Assembly: GCF_003605385.1 (NCBI RefSeq)
Contig: NZ_QYTV02000001.1
Coordinates: 642,249 to 706,248 of the forward strand
DNA from: Siminovitchia acidinfaciens
GTDB lineage: Bacteria; Bacillota; Bacilli; Bacillales; Bacillaceae_C
DNA length: 64,000 bases
Direction of reading: 5' to 3'
In this document: in pieces, positions 1 through 8,425 of the stretch
How the letters are laid out: each line of letters begins with the position of its first letter
How positions within the stretch are numbered: position 1 is the first letter of the stretch
Notes under the pieces: generated by a model
Seen by the model: only the letters and a program-made list of their open reading frames with translations
Database searches by the model: none
What the model was told of the DNA's origin: nothing
Position numbers and translations under genes: made by a program

Positions 1-618
1 GGGACCGCTCCGGGTTGATTTCAGGTCGATGACATTTCCAATATCGGCAGATGAGCGGAATCGGATCAATCCGCCTTCTTCCCCGACTTTTTCAAGACCC
101 ATGATATTTTCCAACAGTTCCGCCGTTTTCTCCGGACGCGAAGATAAAAGTGTTGCACCTCCAAACCCTTTGATGGCGACATCAGGATGGATCCCATCAA
201 AAGCCCAAGTGTTTTTCTCTCCCGCTTCCCTTTCGACAATTTCCAGTTGAAGGCCGTGCGGATCAGTCAACGAGAGATAACTTTCTCCAAAGCGCTCGGA
301 TTTGGTAAAAGGCACTTGAAGCGTCTCCAGACGCTTTTCCCAGAATGGTATTGCGTCTAAAGGCACCGCATACGAAGTCACGCCTACTTGACCGTCACCG
401 ATTTTTCCCGGATACGCATCGGGCCATGGAAAAAATGTAATGATTGTACCGGGCCTTCCGCCTTCATTTCCGAAATACAGATGGTACGTGCCCGGGTCAT
501 CAAAGTTGACTGTTTTCTTGACCATTCTCAAACCCAGTACACCGGCGTAAAAATCCACGTTTTCCTGAGGATGTCCGACAATTGCTGTGATATGATGTAT
601 CCCTGCGGTTTTTTTCAC
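1..618 (-). CDS. Ring-cleaving dioxygenase, glyoxalase/VOC family (MhqO-like), partial
   Basis: The minus-strand reading frame begins at GTG 618, preceded by AAAGGAG, and runs off the left edge after 206 codons, so the C-terminus is missing. It starts MKKTAGIHHITAIVGHPQ, the typical opening of the vicinal-oxygen-chelate ring-cleaving dioxygenases (MhqA/E/O type). A second VOC module starts near residue 145 (IHPDVAIKGFGG). These enzymes are linked in B. subtilis to quinone and hydroquinone detoxification, probably using a metal bound by His and Glu. It lies 13 bp downstream of a MarR-family regulator on the same strand, which fits an mhqR-type operon. The family is clear; the exact substrate is inferred only from homology. 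Confidence 0.85.
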   Translation of the reverse strand, partial: MKKTAGIHHITAIVGHPQENVDFYAGVLGLRMVKKTVNFDDPGTYHLYFGNEGGRPGTIITFFPWPDAYPGKIGDGQVGVTSYAVPLDAIPFWEKRLETLQVPFTKSERFGESYLSLTDPHGLQLEIVEREAGEKNTWAFDGIHPDVAIKGFGGATLLSSRPEKTAELLENIMGLEKVGEEGGLIRFRSSADIGNVIDLKSTRSGP

Positions 619-631
619 AAGCTCATCTCCT

Positions 632-1063
632 TTAAATGCTTCCGGCTTTCTGTCCGATTTTCTTTAACATGCTGATTAATGATTCTTTATCTTTCTCGCC
701 TAAATCGCCAAAAATCTTATCAATCAATTGTTGATGCACAGGAAAAACCTTTTCCATAAATGCGTTTCCCTGTTCCGTTAAAATCACATGGATTACCCTT
801 CTATCTACTGGGCACGTTTTCCTTTCGAGCATGCCTTTTTTCTCCAACTTATCAATGACATATGTCATTGATCCGCTGGCAATCAAGACTTTGCTGCAAA
901 TTTGCTGGACCGTCAACTGTCCCTTGTGATAGAGAGCTTCCAAGACGGCAAATTCAGAAAGGTTGACATCGTAGTTGGCGACATCCTGTTTGACCTTTTC
1001 TTCAATCGACTTGGCGGCTTTCATCAGGACAACGAATGATTTTAAGCCCAAGTTTTCACCCAT
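632..1063 (-). CDS. MarR-family transcriptional regulator, MhqR-like
   Basis: 143 residues with the MarR winged-helix layout. The recognition region is around residues 54-77 (LTVQQICSKVLIASGSMTYV), followed by the wing with the conserved DRR motif (CPVDRRVIHVILTEQG), and helical dimerisation segments at both ends. It is immediately upstream of the ring-cleaving dioxygenase and probably represses that operon until quinone-like electrophiles are present, as MhqR does in B. subtilis. A 12-bp-arm inverted repeat sits 20 bp upstream of the start codon and is a likely autoregulatory operator. The assignment to MhqR rather than another MarR rests on the neighbouring gene. Confidence 0.85.
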   Translation of the reverse strand: MGENLGLKSFVVLMKAAKSIEEKVKQDVANYDVNLSEFAVLEALYHKGQLTVQQICSKVLIASGSMTYVIDKLEKKGMLERKTCPVDRRVIHVILTEQGNAFMEKVFPVHQQLIDKIFGDLGEKDKESLISMLKKIGQKAGSI

Positions 1064-1083
1064 GTTGAAACCTCCACGAAGTT

Positions 1084-1114
1084 ATTCTGAATTCAAACTA
1101 TATGAATTGAGAAT
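1084..1114. promoter_or_regulatory. Inverted repeat, probable MarR operator
   Basis: ATTCTGAATTCA and TGAATTGAGAAT form 12-bp arms with one mismatch around a 7-bp spacer, directly upstream of the MarR gene start. The size and position fit a MarR-family operator; binding is inferred. Confidence 0.55.
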
Positions 1115-1196
1115 ATTTTATATCGCCGAAAACTTATTGTCAAATAATAAAAGTTGAAAATTATTCCACTTATTGCATACCAACAGTAAAAAAGGT

Positions 1197-1221
1197 AATA
1201 TAGTAGAGTCTCTATTATATT
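1197..1221. promoter_or_regulatory. 25-bp near-perfect palindrome upstream of brnQ
   Basis: AATATAGTAGAG, a single T, then CTCTATTATATT: 11 of 12 positions are symmetric. It lies about 48 bp before the brnQ start codon. It could be an operator or a leader hairpin. It does not match the CodY consensus, and no T-box elements are seen here. Confidence 0.4.
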
Positions 1222-1268
1222 CGACATTATTCTTACTTTTTCAACATTTTGGAGGGGAACCAATTACT

Positions 1269-2639
1269 ATGGAGAAAAAACTTTCTTTTTCATCATACTT
1301 TATTATTGGTGTGATGTTATTTGCGTTATTCTTTGGGGCAGGAAACCTTATTTTTCCAGCGTCGCTTGGACAGAATGCCGGAACAAATCTTTGGCCTGCT
1401 GTTATTGGATTTTTAATTACAGGAACTGGCTTGCCATTTCTTGGAATACTTGCCATGGGCTTTTCAGGAAGTCGCAATCTTCAGGAACTTGCGAGTAGGA
1501 TCAATCCGATTTATGCAGTGATTTTTACATCGCTTCTTTATCTGACAATTGGACCTTTTTTCGCAACTCCGCGTACAGGAGCAGTGGCTTATGATATCGG
1601 GATTGCTCCTTTTGTCGGCGATGATTTTGCAAAAATCGGGCTGTTCATTTTCACTCTTGCGTTTTTCGGAATCACTGTCTGGCTTTCGCTGAATCCTTCA
1701 AAAATGGTAGACCGTGTCGGAAAGATTCTGTCACCGGGTATCATTATTCTTCTTGCTGTTTTACTTATAACAGTCATTGTCAAACCGATGGGCTCATTTG
1801 AAGCACCTCAGGAAGCGTATAGCAGCGGCGCATTCCTAAAAGGTTTTACAGAAGGATATAATACGATGGATGCTCTTGCATCACTCGTTTTCGGTATTAT
1901 CGTCATCAATGCAATCCGCGCTTTAGGTGTTACTAGCAAAAAGGACATCCTGTCAGCAACAATGAAATCCGGTATTGTTGCAACACTATTTCTAAGTATC
2001 ATCTACGTAGGTATCGCTTATTTGGGTGCGACCAGTACGGAGAAATTCGGCCTTTTTGATACAGGTGGACCTGTATTGAGTGGTGCATCTTCTTATTATT
2101 TTGGTACGTTCGGATTGATTATGCTTGCGGTAATTATCATCCTAGCTTGCTTAACTACAAGTATTGGATTGATCACGGCTTGCGGGGAATATTTCCATAC
2201 TCTTTTTCCAAAAATCAGCTATAAAGCATTCGTTGTTTTCTTTTCGTTGTTGTCTTTTACAATCGCGAATTTCGGGTTGGCGAATATCATCAACTATTCG
2301 ATTCCAGTGTTGATGTTCCTGTATCCTTTGGCAATTGTTCTAATGCTGCTTACATTCTTGTCACCATTGTTCAAGCATTCACGCCTGGTATATGTGGCTG
2401 CAACTGCAGTGACTTTCTGCATCAGCATCATCGACGGGCTAAAAACATTCTGTGCCTTGTTTGAAATCCCATATTGGGGCTGGATGGCTCCGATTGTTGA
2501 TTTTTATGAAAGCAATCTTCCAATGTATGCTGAAGGCCTTGGCTGGCTAGTACCTGTCCTTCCAGTGATCGTTGTGACGGGAATTATTGGACGAGTGATT
2601 TCTAATAAACAAGAAGACTTGAAGGCGTCTGAAGTCTGA
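1269..2639 (+). CDS. brnQ: Branched-chain amino acid transport system II carrier protein
   Basis: Sodium-coupled uptake of leucine, isoleucine and valine across the cytoplasmic membrane (LIVCS family). ATG 1269 follows GGAGGGG with normal spacing; an upstream in-frame extension to 1173 has no ribosome binding site. The protein is 456 residues with about 12 hydrophobic segments and the family signature FGAGNLIFPASLGQ near residues 18-31, as well as FFATPRTGAVAYDIG. The length is normal for BrnQ. It is a single-gene unit, followed by the Trp T-box leaders. Confidence 0.93.
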   Translation: MEKKLSFSSYFIIGVMLFALFFGAGNLIFPASLGQNAGTNLWPAVIGFLITGTGLPFLGILAMGFSGSRNLQELASRINPIYAVIFTSLLYLTIGPFFATPRTGAVAYDIGIAPFVGDDFAKIGLFIFTLAFFGITVWLSLNPSKMVDRVGKILSPGIIILLAVLLITVIVKPMGSFEAPQEAYSSGAFLKGFTEGYNTMDALASLVFGIIVINAIRALGVTSKKDILSATMKSGIVATLFLSIIYVGIAYLGATSTEKFGLFDTGGPVLSGASSYYFGTFGLIMLAVIIILACLTTSIGLITACGEYFHTLFPKISYKAFVVFFSLLSFTIANFGLANIINYSIPVLMFLYPLAIVLMLLTFLSPLFKHSRLVYVAATAVTFCISIIDGLKTFCALFEIPYWGWMAPIVDFYESNLPMYAEGLGWLVPVLPVIVVTGIIGRVISNKQEDLKASEV

Positions 2640-2730
2640 TTTTATTAAAAAATTGACCAAATGGTCTTGACATCCATTTATGAAAAAGATATTATCATAA
2701 ATAATTAAAACTTTACGGATAATTCCGGCT

Positions 2731-2992
2731 GTGACGAAGAGGAGTAGCTGTTTTTCAACACTTAAGAGAGCCAGTGGGTGGTGTGAACTGGTGTGTGGGA
2801 ATGGTGAATGGACTTCCGAGCCTTCAAACTGAACTTTGCCGCAAGGCAGTCAGTAGGTTTAGACGTGCGAGTCTCAACGTTATAAGAGACGGGCAATAAG
2901 CGTATGTGCTTGCTGCCGGCAAAGTGAGCCGAATTTCGGCTAATAAAGGTGGTACCACGGGTTCCCTCGTCCTTTGGATGAGGGGCCCTTTA
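2731..2992 (+). promoter_or_regulatory. T-box riboswitch 1 (likely tRNA-Trp) with terminator
   Basis: A typical T-box leader. It has the opening GACGAAGAGGAGTA, an AGAGAG element near 2765, a specifier-loop sequence GAATGGAC whose TGG (2809-2811) is the Trp codon, and the T-box core AAGGTGGTACCACGG at 2946-2960. A terminator hairpin (CCCTCGTCC / GGATGAGGGG) with a short T-run follows at 2963-2992. Uncharged tRNA should favour antitermination. The specifier assignment is by position in the motif and was not folded computationally. Confidence 0.85.
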
Positions 2993-3008
2993 TGTATTTA
3001 TATAAAGA

Positions 3009-3047
3009 AAAGCGGCAGGCGCCTATAGGCGCTGAAGCTAGACGCAA
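3009..3047. repeat. Dispersed intergenic palindromic repeat
   Basis: AGGCGCCTATAGGCGCT is the palindromic core, followed by GAAGCTAGACG. The reverse complement shares AGCTTCAGCGCCTA with a copy near 19,200. This looks like a short dispersed element of the kind common in Bacillales intergenic DNA. It sits between the two T-boxes. Confidence 0.55.
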
Positions 3048-3105
3048 CATTAATTCGGATCACAAATTAGTAGCAATTAATAATTTTTATAACAACATAA
3101 ACCAA

Positions 3106-3385
3106 ATCGATGAATAAGAAGAGTACACATGGCACGTACGTTACAGAGAACCGGTGATGGTGGGAATCCGGTGCGGACCGCTTTGTGGAATGGGCTTATG
3201 AGAGGTTTCCTGAAGAGAAGTAGGGAAAGACGGTTTCCCCCGTTAAAGGGATAGGGTATCGGCCGGATAAGCTGGCGCTGTACCCGAAAGAGATGGAGAT
3301 TTTCATGTCTTCAATAAGAGGTGGCACCGCGTACTTTCGCCCTCTATAAATGCACTTATGTGTATTTATAGGGGGCTTTTTGTAT
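3106..3385 (+). promoter_or_regulatory. T-box riboswitch 2 (likely tRNA-Trp) with terminator
   Basis: The second leader in tandem. It has the opening GATGAATAAGAAGAGTA, the specifier region GGAATGGGC with TGG at 3191-3193, and the T-box core AGAGGTGGCACCGCG at 3317-3331. A long terminator (CCCTCTATAAAT / ATTTATAGGGGG plus TTTTT) ends near 3384. It ends 78 bp before trpD. Two Trp-responsive antiterminators in series should give tighter, more graded control. Confidence 0.88.
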
Positions 3386-3462
3386 TTATAATTATCGCGC
3401 ATAGGCAGGATGAAAAGCGACAGGCCGTCGCGCTTGCGCTTGAATAAAAAGGAGGAATTCAA

Positions 3463-4488
3463 ATGAAATTTCAATTGCAAAAATTGATGGCTGGTGAAAA
3501 TTTAAGCATAGAAGAAATGAGAGAAGCCGCCGGTTTTCTGTTTACTGGCGAAGCCACGGAAAGTGAAGCTGGAGCATTGCTCGGATTGTTGGCATTGAAA
3601 GGGGAGACTGCCGATGAAATTGCCGGCTTGGTTCAAGCCATTCGGGAAAGGTCGGTTCCCATTCGATCCATACAAGGCAGTGTCATGGATAATTGCGGCA
3701 CAGGCGGAGACGGATCCAGAAGCTTCAATATCAGCACGACGTCAGCGTTTGTCATTGCAGGAGCCGGAATCAAAGTCGCAAAACATGGGAACAGAAGTGT
3801 TTCCAGTCAAACAGGCAGTGCAGATGTGTTGGAATATTTGGGAGTTGCCCTTGAATGTACACCAGAGGAAACAGAGGAATTGCTGGAAGAAAATAATATC
3901 GCCTTTTTGTTTGCGCCGTATATTCACCCTGGAATGAAACAGGTGATGAAGGTTAGAAAGGACCTGCGGGTTCCAACGATTTTTAACCTGATCGGCCCTT
4001 TGACCAATCCGATTGAACTCGATACTCAGCTGATGGGGATTTACCGCCGTGATAAATTGCAGCTGATGGGGAATGTCCTGGAAAGGCTAGGGCGCAAACG
4101 AGCTGTAATCGTCAACGGGGCAGGACATATGGATGAATTGTCACTTGCGGGTGAAAATCATCTCGTAATTCTGAATCAAGGGAATATACAATCCATCACC
4201 CTGACTCCGGAGCAAGTTGGCCTTCCAACGTATTCTCTTGAAGAAATCGCGGGCGGGGATGCCGAAAGAAATGCCAGCATCATGATGAGCATTTTGCGTG
4301 GCGACGACGGTCCGTTCCGTGATACGGTACTGCTTAACGCTGGCGTAGGAATTTTTGCAAACGGCAAGGCGGATACGATTCAGGAAGGGATTAAGTTGGC
4401 AAAAGAGAGCATCGATTCAGGAGCAGCTTTATCGAAATTGGAGTTTTTAATTAAAAAGAATGAGCGTTTAACGCGGGGAGTGGTATAA
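3463..4488 (+). CDS. trpD: Anthranilate phosphoribosyltransferase
   Basis: Joins anthranilate to PRPP to give phosphoribosylanthranilate, the second committed step of tryptophan synthesis. The 341 residues carry CGTGGDG at 78-84 (PRPP binding), FNIST at 88-92, KHGNR at 107-111 and GSADVLEYLG soon after. ATG 3463 follows AAGGAGG. It is the first gene of the trpDCFBA operon and is read through the two T-boxes. No trpE or trpG precedes it, so anthranilate synthase must be encoded elsewhere. Confidence 0.97.
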   Translation: MKFQLQKLMAGENLSIEEMREAAGFLFTGEATESEAGALLGLLALKGETADEIAGLVQAIRERSVPIRSIQGSVMDNCGTGGDGSRSFNISTTSAFVIAGAGIKVAKHGNRSVSSQTGSADVLEYLGVALECTPEETEELLEENNIAFLFAPYIHPGMKQVMKVRKDLRVPTIFNLIGPLTNPIELDTQLMGIYRRDKLQLMGNVLERLGRKRAVIVNGAGHMDELSLAGENHLVILNQGNIQSITLTPEQVGLPTYSLEEIAGGDAERNASIMMSILRGDDGPFRDTVLLNAGVGIFANGKADTIQEGIKLAKESIDSGAALSKLEFLIKKNERLTRGVV

Positions 4489-4489
4489 A

Positions 4490-5278
4490 ATGACAATATT
4501 GGATCGCATCATTGCACAAAAAGAAATAGAAGTAAATGAATTGAAAGCTATATACGGCTTCAAACAGCAAAAGCCTGTGAAAAGAAAGTCTTTATATGAA
4601 AGTCTTCAACAATCCGATACGATGAGCGTGATTGCGGAAGTGAAGCGTGCTTCTCCATCAAAAGGGGACATCAACCAGAAGGTGGACCCGGTTGCACAAG
4701 CAAAGCAATATGAAATCGCGGGAGCCACGGCAATTTCAGTGCTGACGGACCGGCAGTTTTTCAACGGCTCGATGGCGGATTTATCGGCGGTGGCTTCAGC
4801 TGTTCCCGAACTGCCTTTGCTTTGCAAGGATTTCATGATTGACCGAATTCAAATTGACACGGCCGTCGATCATGGCGCAAGCATCATATTGCTCATTGCA
4901 GCGGCCTTGGAGGAGGAGCAGCTCAGAGATTTGTACGACTACGCCAAATCGCTTGAGTTGGATGTATTATTTGAAGTTCATAATGAGAAGGAAGCGGAAA
5001 CGGCCCTACGGATCGGAGCGGATATCATCGGAATCAATAATCGCGACCTGAAAACTTTCAACGTCGATTTGGCAGTGACGGAGCGGGTGTCTGCTTTAAT
5101 AAAAGATGAGAATATTGCGGTTGTCAGCGAAAGCGGTATTCGGACACGTGAAGATGTTGTTTTTGCCGAAGCCGCAGGAGCCAGGGCGGTGCTTGTGGGA
5201 GAAACATTGATGCGAACAGATGATATTACTGCAACGATGAATGAAATCCGCATTCCGCTTCGCAAGGCGGTGCGCTGA
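4490..5278 (+). CDS. trpC: Indole-3-glycerol phosphate synthase
   Basis: Converts carboxyphenylamino-deoxyribulose phosphate to indole-3-glycerol phosphate on a TIM barrel. The 262 residues have the signature EVKRASPSKG at 50-59, LLCKDFMID, the INNRDLKTF loop and a C-terminal phosphate-binding VGETLM. It begins one base after the trpD stop, so translation is coupled. It is monofunctional, unlike the TrpC-TrpF fusion of enterobacteria. Confidence 0.97.
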   Translation: MTILDRIIAQKEIEVNELKAIYGFKQQKPVKRKSLYESLQQSDTMSVIAEVKRASPSKGDINQKVDPVAQAKQYEIAGATAISVLTDRQFFNGSMADLSAVASAVPELPLLCKDFMIDRIQIDTAVDHGASIILLIAAALEEEQLRDLYDYAKSLELDVLFEVHNEKEAETALRIGADIIGINNRDLKTFNVDLAVTERVSALIKDENIAVVSESGIRTREDVVFAEAAGARAVLVGETLMRTDDITATMNEIRIPLRKAVR

Positions 5279-5884
5279 TTGAAAGTAAAAATCTGCGGAA
5301 TCACTACAAAAGAATCAGCACAGGCAGCGTGTGAAGCGGGTGCTGACATGCTGGGGTTCGTGTTTGCAGAAAGTACGAGGAAGATTACTCCAGAAGCTGC
5401 GCGGGAAATCGTGGATCAACTCCCACAGCATGTAGCGGCTGTCGGTGTTTTCGTAAACGAGACAGTCGAAAACATTGAGCAGATTGCTGAAACTGCTGGA
5501 CTCGATTACATCCAGCTTCACGGGGACGAACCTCCGGAATTTTGTGGAAAGCTTTCGCGTCCTATTATCAAGGCTTTTACAATTAGAGAAAAAGATGACG
5601 CTGAAAAGTTGTTCAAATATGAATGTGACTATTACTTAGTGGATAGTCCGGGTATCCGTTACCGTGGAGGAAGCGGGATGCCGTTTGATTGGAGTCTTTT
5701 ACAAAATCAAAACATCCCAAGGGGGAAAATGATCCTTGCGGGTGGCTTGAATGAAGCGAATGTAACAGAAGCTATCGATATGGTGCAGCCCTCCGGAGTG
5801 GATGTATCAAGCGGCGTGGAAACGGACGGACAAAAAGATTTAAAGAAAATATTTGCTTTTGTCAAAACGGCAAAACAATTATAA
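5279..5884 (+). CDS. trpF: Phosphoribosylanthranilate isomerase
   Basis: Carries out the Amadori rearrangement of phosphoribosylanthranilate. The 201 residues begin MKVKICGITTKE with the catalytic Cys of KICGI, and the conserved DSPG and LAGGLN segments follow. The start is TTG 5279, directly abutting the trpC TGA (TGATTG), with AAGGCGGTG upstream inside trpC. This start preserves the canonical N-terminus, and the gene is translationally coupled to trpC. Confidence 0.95.
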   Translation: MKVKICGITTKESAQAACEAGADMLGFVFAESTRKITPEAAREIVDQLPQHVAAVGVFVNETVENIEQIAETAGLDYIQLHGDEPPEFCGKLSRPIIKAFTIREKDDAEKLFKYECDYYLVDSPGIRYRGGSGMPFDWSLLQNQNIPRGKMILAGGLNEANVTEAIDMVQPSGVDVSSGVETDGQKDLKKIFAFVKTAKQL

Positions 5885-5896
5885 CAAGGGAGAGAA

Positions 5897-7108
5897 ATGG
5901 CTATGGCTACCAATATTTTACCAGATAAAAAAGGCCGTTATGGACAATTTGGCGGACGTTTCGTCCCAGAAACATTAATGCCAGCAGTATTGGAATTGGA
6001 AAAGGAGTATAAAAAGGCGGTAACTGACCCCGAATTCGCCGAACAGATGGACTATTACTTAAAACAATATATCGGCAGAGAAACACCTTTATATTTTGCC
6101 GAGAATTTAACGAAGCAGTTGGGCGGAGCCAAAATCTATTTGAAGCGCGAAGATCTGAACCATACTGGCGCCCATAAAATCAATAATACAATCGGCCAGG
6201 CTTTACTGACGCAGAGGATGGGTAAGAAAAAAGTTGTTGCGGAAACAGGAGCCGGCCAGCATGGGGTGGCAACGGCTACAGTCTGCGCATTGCTTGGTTT
6301 GGAATGCATCGTATTCATGGGAGAAGAAGACATCAGACGCCAGCAGCTGAATGTTTTCCGGATGGAACTGCTTGGTGCTGAAGTAAGAGGCGTCTCTCAA
6401 GGAAACGGGACATTAAAAGATGCGGTGAACGAAGCGCTGCGCTACTGGGTCGCAAATGTAGAGGATACCCACTACATTTTGGGTTCAGTCGTTGGTCCGC
6501 ATCCGTTTCCGCAAATCGTCCGCGATTTCCAAAGCATCATTGGAAACGAGACAAAAAAGCAGATGATCGAGCAGGAAGGGAAACTCCCTGATGCAGTCGT
6601 TGCCTGTGTTGGCGGCGGAAGCAATGCGATGGGGATGTTTTATCCGTTTGTAGAGGATAAGGAAGTGAAGATATACGGTGTTGAGGCGGCAGGATCCGGA
6701 ATTGGAACAGGCAAGCATTCGGCAACACTGACGGATGGAAGAGCGGGAGTTTTACACGGCACGTTAACGTATTTACTGCAGGACGAAGCGGGGCAAATTC
6801 AGGGAGCGCATTCCATTTCTGCTGGATTGGATTATCCGGGAGTAGGTCCGGAACATGCTTATTTAAAGGACTCTGGGCGTGTTATTTACACGTCTGCGAC
6901 AGACGAAGAGGCTCTGGAAGCCTTTCAGTATTTATCCAAAACAGAAGGGATCATTCCTGCGCTTGAAAGTTCTCATGCAGTGGCTTATGCAGTTAAATTG
7001 GCAAAAGAGATGAAGCCGGAGGAAACATTGGTCATTTGCTTGTCAGGAAGAGGCGACAAGGATGTTGAAACTGTAAGAGCAGCGTTGGGAGGCGGATTGA
7101 ATGGGTAA
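5897..7108 (+). CDS. trpB: Tryptophan synthase beta chain
   Basis: PLP enzyme that condenses indole with serine. The 403 residues include the PLP lysine K94 in [10 protein letters not shown], the ammonia/indole-channel region [11 protein letters not shown], and the phosphate-binding GGGSNA at 239-244. Two candidate starts (ATG 5897 and ATG 5903) share the AAGGGAG site; 5903 has the better spacing, so the true protein may be two residues shorter. It overlaps trpA by 8 bp. Confidence 0.97.
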   Translation: MAMATNILPDKKGRYGQFGGRFVPETLMPAVLELEKEYKKAVTDPEFAEQMDYYLKQYIGRETPLYFAENLTKQLGGAKIYLKREDLNHTGAHKINNTIGQALLTQRMGKKKVVAETGAGQHGVATATVCALLGLECIVFMGEEDIRRQQLNVFRMELLGAEVRGVSQGNGTLKDAVNEALRYWVANVEDTHYILGSVVGPHPFPQIVRDFQSIIGNETKKQMIEQEGKLPDAVVACVGGGSNAMGMFYPFVEDKEVKIYGVEAAGSGIGTGKHSATLTDGRAGVLHGTLTYLLQDEAGQIQGAHSISAGLDYPGVGPEHAYLKDSGRVIYTSATDEEALEAFQYLSKTEGIIPALESSHAVAYAVKLAKEMKPEETLVICLSGRGDKDVETVRAALGGGLNG

Positions 7109-7895
7109 AGAACGGGTCGTTGAGGCAATACGCAGCGTGTTGGATCGGGGAAATAAAGCTTTTGTTCCTTACATCATGGCGGGAGACGGTGGTCTTGAAA
7201 AATTACCGGAGCAAATTTCATTCTTAGAAAAAAGCGGGGCGACAGTCGTTGAACTGGGAATTCCGTTTTCCGACCCGGTCGCCGACGGCCCCGTCATACA
7301 GGAAGCTGGAATCCGAGCGCTGGCCAATGGAACTACATTGGAAGCCGTGCTGGAGACAGTAAAGGGAACGAAGGAGACACGCACCATTCCAATCGTGTTA
7401 ATGACATATTTCAACCTTATTTTCGCCTATGGCATCGAACGGTTTGCAGCGGACTGTGCAACGTCCGGCGTTGACGGCGTCATTATTCCTGATCTTCCGT
7501 TGGAAGAAGAGGAATTGGCTGTTCCGGCACTTTCCGAGCATAATATCGCATTGATCCGACTTGCTGCCCCGACAAGTCCTCGAAGCAGACTGGAGGAAGT
7601 CGCAAAACGGACAGAAGGCTTCCTTTATGCGGTGACTGTCAAAGGGACGACAGGAGCCCGATCCGAATATGAAGAAGGAGTCGCGGGATATTTGGAGGAG
7701 CTGAAATCTTTATCATCCACTCCGGTATTGGCAGGCTTTGGCGTATCGTCTCCGGAACAAGTGAAGACATTGGCGCAGCATTGCGACGGCGTCATTGTCG
7801 GAAGTAAAATCGTCCAGTCGCTTGCGGAAGGAAAACTGGATGACATCACAGAGCTTATTAGCGCAGCGAAACAGGCAGAGCCGAAAACCGTTTAA
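7101..7895 (+). CDS. trpA: Tryptophan synthase alpha chain
   Basis: Cleaves indole-3-glycerol phosphate to indole for channelling to TrpB. The 264 residues carry the catalytic acids E51 and D62 in [14 protein letters not shown], and the phosphate-binding loop [11 protein letters not shown] near the C-terminus. It is the last gene of the operon. No clear terminator is seen before the next small gene 66 bp downstream, so partial read-through is possible. Confidence 0.97.
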   Translation: MGKERVVEAIRSVLDRGNKAFVPYIMAGDGGLEKLPEQISFLEKSGATVVELGIPFSDPVADGPVIQEAGIRALANGTTLEAVLETVKGTKETRTIPIVLMTYFNLIFAYGIERFAADCATSGVDGVIIPDLPLEEEELAVPALSEHNIALIRLAAPTSPRSRLEEVAKRTEGFLYAVTVKGTTGARSEYEEGVAGYLEELKSLSSTPVLAGFGVSSPEQVKTLAQHCDGVIVGSKIVQSLAEGKLDDITELISAAKQAEPKTV

Positions 7896-7961
7896 AAAAG
7901 ATGCTTTATTCTCTGGAAAACGGGTAAATAGGGGGAAAGGGAATAAAGGAGGAAACCTCTT

Positions 7962-8243
7962 ATGGGTAAAACCAGAAAAATGAACCCTTATTTACTGTTG
8001 GGACTCGGCGTGGCCGGAGCTTTCTTATCGTCTAAGGAAAACCGTGACAAAGCAATGGAAATGGTAGAAAAAGTAAAACACAAGGCGATGGATCTTTGGG
8101 GAAATACAAGCAATCCGGACCCAGATCTTTTGGAAAAGGCCGGACGTCCCGATCCTCATGATTTGGAAGATGCTAAAATGGTTGGGGAAGGCGCGCAATA
8201 TAGCGTTGACTATTACAACAAACAAGTACAATCAACAAAATGA
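7962..8243 (+). CDS. Small YtxH-like protein of unknown function
   Basis: 93 residues with AAAGGAGG 9 bp before ATG 7962. A short hydrophobic stretch (PYLLLGLGVAGAFLSS, residues 9-24) is followed by a charged amphipathic helix (KENRDKAMEMVEKVKHKAM) and a hydrophilic tail. This layout resembles YtxH-type small envelope or stress proteins, but I cannot name a function. A 41-residue protein at 53.1 kb shares the pattern of a short hydrophobic helix followed by K/N/R-rich residues. A strong terminator follows. Confidence 0.7.
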   Translation: MGKTRKMNPYLLLGLGVAGAFLSSKENRDKAMEMVEKVKHKAMDLWGNTSNPDPDLLEKAGRPDPHDLEDAKMVGEGAQYSVDYYNKQVQSTK

Positions 8244-8251
8244 AGACGAGG

Positions 8252-8286
8252 TCAGTCAATTTAGTAAATTGACTGGCTTTTTTTGT
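8252..8286 (+). terminator. Rho-independent terminator
   Basis: CAGTCAATTT and AAATTGACTG arms with a GCTTTTTTTG tail, just after the YtxH-like gene. Confidence 0.85.
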
Positions 8287-8395
8287 AATTGCCCAGTAAT
8301 ATCCTCGCATAAAAATCAATGTATAGTCATTTTTTTATCAAAGATTTTTAATGGAAAGTGATACAATATTCATAGAAAGGAATGAAGTTTTGTCT

Positions 8396-8425
8396 ATGAA
8401 AACCGATAAAAAAATCTGTATATGA
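8396..8425 (+). CDS. Possible 9-codon leader peptide coupled to the phosphoesterase
   Basis: ATG 8396 opens MKTDKKICI and its TGA overlaps the phosphoesterase ATG (ATGA at 8422-8425). AAAGGA lies at 8376-8381; an alternative in-frame TTG at 8390 is better spaced from it. The phosphoesterase start has no good ribosome binding site of its own, so re-initiation from this leader is plausible. This is an inference from spacing only. Confidence 0.3.
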   Translation: MKTDKKICI

